A stretch of 64,000 nucleotides of DNA from Clostridiales bacterium (GTDB lineage: Bacteria > Bacillota > Clostridia > Monoglobales > Monoglobaceae). The stretch spans positions 124,001-188,000 of the forward strand of contig JAHZIG010000002.1 in assembly GCA_019419865.1 (NCBI GenBank), read 5' to 3'. Of the stretch, positions 52,349 to 60,709 are shown in pieces. The translations under genes and the position numbers were made by a program. The notes under the pieces were generated by a model. The model was not told where the DNA came from. It did no database searches and worked only from the letters and a program-made list of their open reading frames with translations. The stretch's first letter is position 1. Every line of letters begins with the position of its first letter.

Positions 52349-55300
52349 TTAATTTAAAGACATCGGCGTACTCGGCGCGTCTTCGTTCGGTACGGCTATC
52401 TCCGCCGTTTCGGACGCGTGGTTTATACCGTCCGGCAGGGTCTGGCTCTCGCCTCTCGGCTCCTGCGTGAGTATAAACGCAAACACAAGCGTCTTAGCCG
52501 CTTTAGCGCGGGTTACTTCGGCTTTTGGCTCAAGCTGGTTTCCTAATGCAATCGAGCCTCTCGCTATACCCTGTTCGCTTCTCATAAGGCCAAGGTTATA
52601 CGCCTCTTTGACCTTCTGATATAAATCTAATTCTAATTCTGAAACGTCCTCGAGCGCTCCCCAGCCTACAAGCGGAGTATACGGCGAGCCTTCGTACTCG
52701 ATATTAGGATCGTAGTTCGGATCGTCGGGCGAAGGAACGTTTCCGTTCTGGTTCATGTATGAAACCTTATTCCAGTTTCCGTCCTCGTCCTTACCGTAAG
52801 CCTCAAGGTAAGCGTCGTAGAGTATCGCGCCCATAGCCTCTCTGGTCAGCGCCGCGTCGGTCGCTATCATAGTTTCCTCAACCAATACCGGCTCTGCGAT
52901 AAATCTTGCCGTTACGGTCGTCTCCGATTCAACCTTAAAAGTACACTCTTTTGGTTCCTCAGCTTCTTCTCCGTTGATTATTATCGCGCCGTTAATATAA
53001 TATTGATCAGGCTCGGCAACAATTCTTATCGTATCGCCACTGTTAACCATAAGCTGCGACGTGCTCTGCGGATAATCGGTTGAAGAGTATTTTACGCCAA
53101 ACAATCTTCCTGTTCCGCCGTTTGTATAGAACTCGTACGTCTTACCCGCCTCTACGTTAAACGTTACAGCTTCATATTTGTTCTCCTGCGTTGTTCCTGC
53201 GATCTCTGTGTTATTAATATATTTCTGAACCATTGTGCCGTCCGTCATATTTTCACAGGTTATTTGCTTATGATCCACAAATCTCAAATACAGAGTGAGA
53301 ATACCGTCCGCTTTTGCAACGTATTCTGGTTGTTTTGTTCCGTTGTTTCGAACTTCTATACTATTGTTAGAAATTCCGCTTTCAAACTTTCCTTCTGCGC
53401 CGCTGTCCTCCTTATTAACAACCTCGGACGGCGCTGTCAATGTGAAGTATTCGTTGTCGGCAAGCTGTTGATTCGCTGTTACGTTTTCCGGAATATCAAC
53501 CGTCAAAGTGTGATATGCGCTCTCATTATAAACTGTAACCGTTCCGCCCTCGGGTTGGGTAATGTTTACCGCTATATTTCCATCACCCGCCGTCTCTGAA
53601 AGCTGCGCCGAATCAGATACAATTGCCGCGTTCTCATCTTCAGATAACGACGCGGTTCTACCCGCCGCCTGAAGTTCAGCGTAGGTCATCGTATAATTCG
53701 TAAGCGAATTTTCTTCAAGCCCGAACGCTTTCTCCATACCTCTTGCGAACTCGCCTACGGTTATCGTATCGTTAGGCTTAAAGAGATTATCGTCGTCCTT
53801 GTGCAAAAGACCGAGCTGGAGCGCTTTTTCTATGTTGTTTCTATAGTAGTAGTTGCTCTCCGCCTGCTTCTCAGCTCCGGGAACGACTCCTACCGCGCTG
53901 ACGTCGCTCGCCATCTCGGGGAATACCGCCGACCAATCGCCGCTCTCAGCCGCGGCCGCGACATCCTCTTTCATGTACGATACCAACTCCTGCATTATAT
54001 CCTTATCGGTGTAGGTATCCGTCTCCGCCACCGACTGGTCGTAGATGCTCTGGAGCATTATCCTGTTCCACTGTTTGGAAGCCGCCTCGCGGTAATGCGT
54101 TCCGTCGCCGTTCGCGCCGTTCGCCGCGTTCTCCGCCGGGGTCTCTCCGGCCTCTACGTTGTTGTAGATATACATAACCTCTCTTGCGTCGAGGCTGTCG
54201 ATGTAGTCTTTAGCGCCCTCGTAGAGTTCTACAAGTCCGACTTTGGGATCGGACGCCGCCTTAGCGCGCATATTCGCCGGCGAGTCGGGATTGAAGCCGT
54301 TAGGTTTAACGTCGCTCTCGCTGTATCTGCCGGAACCTGTTCTCGGCATTCCGGTGACCAGCACCGGGGTCATGCCCCTCGCCTTTATCGCCTCTACGTA
54401 CATATCCAACCATCTGTTATAATTAGCGTTATTTGCGGCAAGCTTTTCTTCCTTAACGACCGCCGAATCGTCGTTGTCAATCGATACTACCGCCGAACCT
54501 CTTGAGAAACGATCGACGCTTACCGTCTCGTCGTTATGCGCCGAGTGGATAAATACGAAGTCTCCCTCTTTTCCCGAAACAAGGATCTCGTCAAAACGTC
54601 CCTCGTTGTAGTTGCTCTTCATTGCGCGGCCGCCCATCGAGTAGTTGACCACGTTGACCTTATCAGTGTCGAAGTAGTTAACTAAAGTCTGACCCCACGC
54701 GCTTATGACCTCGTTAAATGTATAGGTCTTCTGAGTCGAGTCGCCGAGTATATGTATGGTCGGCTTGTCTCCCGCCGCGTTGTTTTCAAGCGGGGTGATT
54801 CTTATCGACTTAACGCCGACCGTCTTCGGATCCGAAGCGCTCGCCAGCGAAGTAGGCTCTATCTCTATCTCGACAAAATCCTCTCCTGTCGCAAAATCGT
54901 ACGTCCAAAGACTTCCGTTCCACTTTGCGCTGACCGTACGCGGAACGTTACCCGCGTTATCCCAGGTCGAAGTACCGGTAAGTCTGCCCGCGTCCATGCC
55001 TGTGGGCGCTACTCTTGTATCAGAACTCGAGCCGGTTACCTCGACTTCGAGGCGGTACGCTCCGGGAGCGCCCGTATCGACTCTGTAAATCATGCCGCCG
55101 TAGTTATAGTCGTCCGCGTCATATCCGTTGGCGGAGCTTTTCGCTGTATAGTGAAGATACCCCGCATCAGTCTCAGTAACAGTAGCTCCCTGAGACGACA
55201 GCTCTATGCGCTCCGCAGGCGCTACCTGTCTCTCATAACCGGACGGCATTATAGCGCTCGACTGCGCGACGAAGCCCTGACCTGTCGCCTCGCTGTAAAC

Positions 55301-58300
55301 CGGAACGCTGTCCATAGTCGTAAAGTCTACGTATACCTCGCCCTCTATCGGCTGCGAGCCTCCTCCGGTCACGTCCGCCGCGTCGCAGAGCGGCTCCATA
55401 TTGCTAAGCGAATCCCAAACGAACACTTTATCAGCCTCGATTCCCTGTAGTACTATCTCGTCTCCGCTAACGTCCGCGGTCTCCATACCGACGAGAATGT
55501 CGTTATCTCCGTAATCCGCGCCTACTACGACGCCGCTCTCTATGTTCTCAAGCTCTACGTATGTATTACCGTCTTCGGTATACGCGCTGACGATCCTGCC
55601 CTCCGCGCTCGGCTCCGCTGTAGGCGCGGCCGTAGGCTCTGCCGTCGGCTGCGGTTCCGCGGTCGGTACCGGCGTCGGTCTTATCGAAGGATCGAGTTCG
55701 CTTGTTCCTACTGCTACCACCGCATAAAGATCGGGCAGCCACGGATCCGTCGAATTGAATGTGACGGTCTGATTCGGCTCCGCCATCTCTATATCTATTG
55801 CGTAGAGTTTAAGTATATCGCTCGACTGCTCCTGCTTATAAGCAAAATTCACTCCGGGCGCCGCCGTGTATATTTTCCCGCCTACCTCCGCGGTTACATT
55901 ATTACCGCTTTGGAATCCGAGATAATACAATCTGTACTTTCCGGCCGGGGCGTTTAATTGAATCTGCGGATGCGCTCCGTCGCCGGTACTGGCAATAAAG
56001 TTCTTATAGTTTGTGACAAGCTCAGGATCGATTATAGATCCGTCCTCTTCGTCTGCAAAATACTTAGCGACATTTTGATCTACTCCATCCACAAATACAA
56101 GCGTGTATGTATTATCGCACTGATTTCCGCCAATTACGTCGGTATTATCGCCCTTGAACTCATATACTCCGGTTCCATCCGGTACAGGCGTTGGATCGGG
56201 CTCCTCTCCGGTCACGATCTCGTCGTAAGATACGCTTATATCCTCGATCGTGAAAGTATTGTCGCCCGCGCTTCCGGGGAATACGCTGAGGTAGATATTA
56301 TTCTTGTCCGCGTTTTCCGGGAACGCGTCAAACTCGTTATAGGTTATCCACTGCGACGACGTCGCGCTCTTAGCCTCGCCTATTATCTTCGAGTTTTTGA
56401 AATCAACAATGATTCTCACATTCTGAACGGGGCTGTCGCCAAACTTAGCGTTCGCGCAGTTGAGCCACTGGTTTTCGTCGCTGCTCGATCCGCTTCTGCG
56501 CGGCGCGTCGGGGTCGAACATGTTGAGCTGATCCCAACGTCCCGCGTTGACTCTCGCATAGCGGGTATCGCTGACATCCGTTGAGAATCCCGACGGCTGA
56601 CCGTTTGTGACCTCTACCGAAGCTCCGTTATCGTCCGCGCGGTATCCCGCCGACATATCGAGAGTGAATTCAAGCGTCACCGCGTTAGTAGTGGATATAT
56701 TCGGCGTAAGGTCGGAAAGTCTCCAATACGCGCCTCCGGTTCCGTTTCCGCTAACGGTGAACGAACCGTCTCCGTTATCGGCAACGCTCGCGCCCGTTCC
56801 AAGCGACGTCGGCGCCTGCTCGATATCTACCGTTCTGCTCGCGAGTTTGTTAGAGGTTACCTCGAGCTTGACCTGATTTCCGACAACGCCCCTGACCGTA
56901 GTCCTGCCGTCCTCCGGAACCGTTATCGTAAACTCGTCGCTTACCGATATTATCTGCACGTCGTAATCGATGCCGTCCGCGCTCGCCGGGATATTCTCAA
57001 CGGTCGCCTGGGTCGTCATCGAATTTACTTCTATCTGCTGCTCCTTGATCAGAGCGCCGTTTTTGGTTATTCTGATAGTGTAGGTATTCTCAGCGTCCGT
57101 AGACTGGTTGATCGTAACGGGCATATCGAATACGTTTTCATCGTCGTTCGTAGCCGCTATAGTCACCGGTATCTCAACCTTGTCGCCGTAGCCGGTCGTC
57201 TTATCTCTCGCATAGAGGATCACCGACGTCTCTATCGGCTCCTCGCCGAGCGCCGGGCGGACTACTTCTATCGTCTGTCCGTCCTCCGATACTACCGCGT
57301 TTGAGGAAGCGCTCGCCCAATGGAACTCTATATTATCGTCCGAAGGCGTCGGCAGATTGATCGTCGTCTCCTCGCCCTCCGGAACGTCGATAGCCGAAGC
57401 CTCGATCTGCGCGTCTACCTCCGAAAGATACGTATCGCCGAAGTTCATCGGATCCCATTCGCTCTTGCCCTGATCGAGCCAGAAATCGCTGTTAAAATAG
57501 TTTCTCGGATTAAACTCGAGTATCTCCCACTGATCGAGCACGGTGCCCATGCCCTGTCCGCCTTCTTCAACGGATTTATTCACAAGACGTCCCGACAGAT
57601 CGACGTCGGAGCCGCTCGCGTTATGCGTGCCGTATTCGTAGAAACGCGCCATATCCGCCATACTTCCGGACATGTCTCTCCAGCCTACAGAATCGATCCC
57701 GGCCGGACTTGCGCCTATCTCGGCGGTATCGTCGAGCCTCGTGTTGTAGAACGTGATCTGAGCGCTCTGTCTCCAGGGTCTGCCGTACATCGAAGTTCCG
57801 ATATTATCCAGAAGGTTATACACAGTACAGTTAAAGAACAAATATCCGTAGGGGTTCGCCGCGTCGTGGTTAGCCGCGGTGATGGTCGCGCCGTAGCTCT
57901 GGTTGGTCATACCTTCCGCTCCGAGCAAGCAGCTGTCGAATACGACCGTAGCGTCGCCGTAGATATAGTCGGTGCCGCCGATCAGGTCGCACTCTTTAAA
58001 ATACTGTCTGCCTCTTCCTACCCATACGCTGTCCTGATTTCCTCTCGCTCTTATGCCTTCGAGGATTATCTTGTCGCCGTCTATCGCGATCGCATGGCCG
58101 CGTTCGTTATACTTATTCGAGCGGACGAGGTACGCGCTCTCTTCGGGCGTAAGATCCGTAAGCGCCTCGAGCGCCTTTACTTTCTCAATGTCGTTCTCTA
58201 TAGCAAGCGCCGCTACTACGCGATCGGTACCGTTTGGTACGGTGTTCTCGTCGCATATTGCAAGATTGTCGCGTCTCGGAAGAGCGCTGTCTGTAGCGTT

Positions 58301-59038
58301 ATCCGCGTTTCTATCCTCCTGCGGAGCTACTCCAAACTCTTTCTCGCCCTCCGTCACCATAACGGGTATAGTATTTACTATATTGAAGTCTTTTACCGTT
58401 ATATCGGTCGAAGCGCTGTCTACTACCAAAGCCGCCTGGTCGTTAAAGTCGCCAAGGTGATCCTTTTGAACAGGCACGTCTCTGTGCGCAACGCCGTCGG
58501 TGTCGTAGTACGAGATAGTATCGACGCCCGTAAGTACCTGTCCAAGACGGTAGACCGTGAAGTCTTCCTCGTTGTTTGAAATAACTTCTCCGTCTTCGTT
58601 AACGTCGCCATAGCCGTACCATGTGCCCGGATGGCTCCAGTTGACTTTCGGATCGTAGTTTCCGTCAAGGCCGGTGTTTCCCGCGCAGTAGCCGGTGCAG
58701 TAGTACCAGTAGAGGTTTACTCTGCCGTCTCCGTCGGTTCCGGGCGTCTGCTGCAAGGTCACAAAGCTAAGATCCTGTATCTTTACCTGCTCCTCGTAAT
58801 TGCCCGGATCCACGTTGATCGTTACCCTGTCCGCCTCGCTCTGCGGATCGATCGCCTTAGCCGCCGCGACCGCTTCGCTTATCGTTTGGTACTGCTTGTC
58901 CGTACCGACGGTCAGCGTAGTCGTCTCGGCAAGCTCCGCCATATCTTCTTCGGGCGCCGCGTACGAGACCGCGGTCGGGGCCAGAATCGTAACGAACACC
59001 GTCAGCGCCGAAAGCATAGCTAAAATTCTTTTTCGCAT
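52349..59038 (-). CDS. Giant cell-surface pectin methylesterase / rhamnogalacturonan acetylesterase
   Basis: A 2229-residue exported multi-enzyme. Signal peptide (1-27), then a CE8 pectin methylesterase beta-helix (~38-480) with GNQDSVWVGRGRQYFKECDL near 333, GGTDYIYGDA near 356 and YGRPWRQSAQITFYN near 417, so Gln, both Asp and Arg are present. Ig-like and lectin/CBM-like modules follow (~570-1400). A CE12 SGNH esterase lies at ~1424-1665: IHILGDSTQ, NYSMGGRAM, HSAHNDE and DGTHYREA give Ser, Gly, Asn, Asp and His. The C-terminus (~1740-2229) has degenerate SLH repeats split by a beta-rich insert. It would remove methyl and acetyl groups from pectin at the cell surface. Confidence 0.9.
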   Translation of the reverse strand: MRKRILAMLSALTVFVTILAPTAVSYAAPEEDMAELAETTTLTVGTDKQYQTISEAVAAAKAIDPQSEADRVTINVDPGNYEEQVKIQDLSFVTLQQTPGTDGDGRVNLYWYYCTGYCAGNTGLDGNYDPKVNWSHPGTWYGYGDVNEDGEVISNNEEDFTVYRLGQVLTGVDTISYYDTDGVAHRDVPVQKDHLGDFNDQAALVVDSASTDITVKDFNIVNTIPVMVTEGEKEFGVAPQEDRNADNATDSALPRRDNLAICDENTVPNGTDRVVAALAIENDIEKVKALEALTDLTPEESAYLVRSNKYNERGHAIAIDGDKIILEGIRARGNQDSVWVGRGRQYFKECDLIGGTDYIYGDATVVFDSCLLGAEGMTNQSYGATITAANHDAANPYGYLFFNCTVYNLLDNIGTSMYGRPWRQSAQITFYNTRLDDTAEIGASPAGIDSVGWRDMSGSMADMARFYEYGTHNASGSDVDLSGRLVNKSVEEGGQGMGTVLDQWEILEFNPRNYFNSDFWLDQGKSEWDPMNFGDTYLSEVDAQIEASAIDVPEGEETTINLPTPSDDNIEFHWASASSNAVVSEDGQTIEVVRPALGEEPIETSVILYARDKTTGYGDKVEIPVTIAATNDDENVFDMPVTINQSTDAENTYTIRITKNGALIKEQQIEVNSMTTQATVENIPASADGIDYDVQIISVSDEFTITVPEDGRTTVRGVVGNQVKLEVTSNKLASRTVDIEQAPTSLGTGASVADNGDGSFTVSGNGTGGAYWRLSDLTPNISTTNAVTLEFTLDMSAGYRADDNGASVEVTNGQPSGFSTDVSDTRYARVNAGRWDQLNMFDPDAPRRSGSSSDENQWLNCANAKFGDSPVQNVRIIVDFKNSKIIGEAKSATSSQWITYNEFDAFPENADKNNIYLSVFPGSAGDNTFTIEDISVSYDEIVTGEEPDPTPVPDGTGVYEFKGDNTDVIGGNQCDNTYTLVFVDGVDQNVAKYFADEEDGSIIDPELVTNYKNFIASTGDGAHPQIQLNAPAGKYRLYYLGFQSGNNVTAEVGGKIYTAAPGVNFAYKQEQSSDILKLYAIDIEMAEPNQTVTFNSTDPWLPDLYAVVAVGTSELDPSIRPTPVPTAEPQPTAEPTAAPTAEPSAEGRIVSAYTEDGNTYVELENIESGVVVGADYGDNDILVGMETADVSGDEIVLQGIEADKVFVWDSLSNMEPLCDAADVTGGGSQPIEGEVYVDFTTMDSVPVYSEATGQGFVAQSSAIMPSGYERQVAPAERIELSSQGATVTETDAGYLHYTAKSSANGYDADDYNYGGMIYRVDTGAPGAYRLEVEVTGSSSDTRVAPTGMDAGRLTGTSTWDNAGNVPRTVSAKWNGSLWTYDFATGEDFVEIEIEPTSLASASDPKTVGVKSIRITPLENNAAGDKPTIHILGDSTQKTYTFNEVISAWGQTLVNYFDTDKVNVVNYSMGGRAMKSNYNEGRFDEILVSGKEGDFVFIHSAHNDETVSVDRFSRGSAVVSIDNDDSAVVKEEKLAANNANYNRWLDMYVEAIKARGMTPVLVTGMPRTGSGRYSESDVKPNGFNPDSPANMRAKAASDPKVGLVELYEGAKDYIDSLDAREVMYIYNNVEAGETPAENAANGANGDGTHYREAASKQWNRIMLQSIYDQSVAETDTYTDKDIMQELVSYMKEDVAAAAESGDWSAVFPEMASDVSAVGVVPGAEKQAESNYYYRNNIEKALQLGLLHKDDDNLFKPNDTITVGEFARGMEKAFGLEENSLTNYTMTYAELQAAGRTASLSEDENAAIVSDSAQLSETAGDGNIAVNITQPEGGTVTVYNESAYHTLTVDIPENVTANQQLADNEYFTLTAPSEVVNKEDSGAEGKFESGISNNSIEVRNNGTKQPEYVAKADGILTLYLRFVDHKQITCENMTDGTMVQKYINNTEIAGTTQENKYEAVTFNVEAGKTYEFYTNGGTGRLFGVKYSSTDYPQSTSQLMVNSGDTIRIVAEPDQYYINGAIIINGEEAEEPKECTFKVESETTVTARFIAEPVLVEETMIATDAALTREAMGAILYDAYLEAYGKDEDGNWNKVSYMNQNGNVPSPDDPNYDPNIEYEGSPYTPLVGWGALEDVSELELDLYQKVKEAYNLGLMRSEQGIARGSIALGNQLEPKAEVTRAKAAKTLVFAFILTQEPRGESQTLPDGINHASETAEIAVPNEDAPSTPMSLN

Positions 59039-59059
59039 TTTGATTCCTTCCTTTCATGT

Positions 59060-59183
59060 TTTATGCATAATATATTAGTTTATCTAAATTATACAATAAA
59101 TTTATGCATTTTAACAGTACCGATTTGCATAAAATAAGCTATGCCAATTTTATATTGTAAAATATCCTAAAGAGCGCTATAAT
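59060..59183. promoter_or_regulatory. Divergent promoter region with repeated ATGCATAA motifs
   Basis: Minus promoter TGTTAA (59111-59116), 17 bp, TATAAT (59088-59093) for the esterase; plus promoter TTGTAA (59155-59160), 17 bp, TATAAT (59178-59183) for the regulator. Copies of a TTATGCATAA-like motif occur near 59061, 59101, 59137 and 59152. These are candidate operator sites of the MocR-like protein. Confidence 0.55.
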
Positions 59184-59232
59184 ATAAGAAGGCATAGAAC
59201 CGCCTTAAGATACCGACAAAGGGGCGAGATAA

Positions 59233-60594
59233 ATGTTTAAGATAGACAGAGAGTCAAAGACTCCTATATATATACAGATATACGACAGTATCGTCGACGA
59301 GATAATAAACGGCTACCTTATAGCCAACGAGGCTCTGCCGTCGCGGCGGGCGCTCTGCCGCGAACTCAATATTTCGCCGGTAACCGTCGAGAACGCGTAC
59401 GGCAAACTGGTCTCGGACGGATACGTTATAGCCCGCCCGGGCAGCGGGTACTACGTATCCTCAGACCGAGTCTGGGACGACGAGAGAAAAGTCCTTACCG
59501 ACAACGTATTCAACTTCAGCAGTAACGGCGTCGAGGTATCCAAGCTGCCTTTCGCCAAGTGGTCGAAGCTTATGCTCAAGACGATAAAGGAGGATACCGG
59601 TCTGTTTCAGCACGGGGAGAAGCACGGAGAATACTGTCTGAGAAAGAGCATCCGCAGACTGCTGTTTAGGACGCAGGGAATACAATGTAAGACCGAGCAG
59701 ATCGTCATCGGTCCCGGACTGGAGGATCTTATGCGGGAGATATTTTTGCTGCTCGCGTATAAGACGCCTGTCTTGATGAATAACTACTATAATTATCGTA
59801 TAAAAAGCGTCGCCAACGTACTTCATCTCGACCCTGACTTCATCGAAAACGACTCGAACGGGATCGATATTGCAAAGCTTATGAAATACGAAACCGGGAT
59901 ACTGTACCAAAAACCCACTCACGATCTGCCCACGGGCGTAACGCTCTCCAACGAAAAGCGGGGGCAGCTTGTAAAATGGCCCGGCGACGGCAGATATATA
60001 ATCGAAGATACGAGCGAGAACGACTACTGCTATTCAAAGCGAAAAAGAACGCTCTGGGAACTCTCGGGAGGCAAAAACGTGATACTGCTCGGCAGTTTTT
60101 CCAATACGATAGCTCCGTCTATGAAAATCGGATACGCGGTTCTGCCGGAACAAATTTTAAAGCTGTGGGCGGCGAGCAAAACATTTTATGCAAACAGAGT
60201 ATCCCGCGCCGAACAGGTCACGCTGTCCAAATTTATCGATCTCGGCTACTATGAACAGCACGTTGGCTATATGCGCAGTATTTACCGCGAAAAGCTTAAT
60301 ACTCTAAAGACGGCTTTTTCGGAATCCGAACTTTCTGCGCACACCAAGCTCAGCGGCGACGAGGCCGGGATGTTCTGTCTGGCTGAGTTCGATATAGACG
60401 CCGACGAAAGAGAAAGCTCAAGGCTTTTACTCAGCGCCGGTATAAAGGCGAGTCTGCTCAACTCAAGCATTGGGATCCCGTCGCTCGCGCGTTATCCCGA
60501 AAACGCCTATGTAATAGGCTTCGGCGAACTTAAAAATTCCCAGATAAACGACGGGATCAAAAGATGGTCTAAGGCGTGGAAGAGCTACTTATGA
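59233..60594 (+). CDS. MocR/PdxR-type GntR regulator lacking the PLP lysine
   Basis: A 453-residue fusion of an N-terminal GntR winged helix (ALPSRRALCRELNISPVTVE, ~35-55) and a C-terminal aminotransferase-like domain. The family motif normally reads TFSKTLAP with the PLP-binding Lys; here it is GSFSNTIAPSMKIGY with Asn291 in place of Lys. Also the usual EDDYDSEF is changed to IEDTSENDYC. Other features (LPTGVTLS, the AGIKASLLNS end) remain. It may have lost PLP binding or respond to another ligand. It is divergent from the pectin esterase gene and is its likely regulator. Confidence 0.85.
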   Translation: MFKIDRESKTPIYIQIYDSIVDEIINGYLIANEALPSRRALCRELNISPVTVENAYGKLVSDGYVIARPGSGYYVSSDRVWDDERKVLTDNVFNFSSNGVEVSKLPFAKWSKLMLKTIKEDTGLFQHGEKHGEYCLRKSIRRLLFRTQGIQCKTEQIVIGPGLEDLMREIFLLLAYKTPVLMNNYYNYRIKSVANVLHLDPDFIENDSNGIDIAKLMKYETGILYQKPTHDLPTGVTLSNEKRGQLVKWPGDGRYIIEDTSENDYCYSKRKRTLWELSGGKNVILLGSFSNTIAPSMKIGYAVLPEQILKLWAASKTFYANRVSRAEQVTLSKFIDLGYYEQHVGYMRSIYREKLNTLKTAFSESELSAHTKLSGDEAGMFCLAEFDIDADERESSRLLLSAGIKASLLNSSIGIPSLARYPENAYVIGFGELKNSQINDGIKRWSKAWKSYL

Positions 60595-60627
60595 CGATTT
60601 GATATAATAATTTTTGATAATGATAAA

Positions 60628-60665
60628 AGCCGGTCTCGCCGTAAAAAGCAAGACCGGCTCTTTTT
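60628..60665 (+). terminator. Rho-independent terminator of the MocR-like gene
   Basis: AGCCGGTCT (60628-60636) / AGACCGGCT (60651-60659) followed by CTTTTT. Confidence 0.85.
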
Positions 60666-60709
60666 AAACAGCCTTTAAACTAATCATATAATCAAATTCT
60701 CCGAGCCTA

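Noticed and set aside
57320..58579. A 419-codon frame on the plus strand inside the esterase gene
   Set aside because: It is antisense to the CE8 domain, Arg/Tyr-rich and lacks any known motif or start signal.
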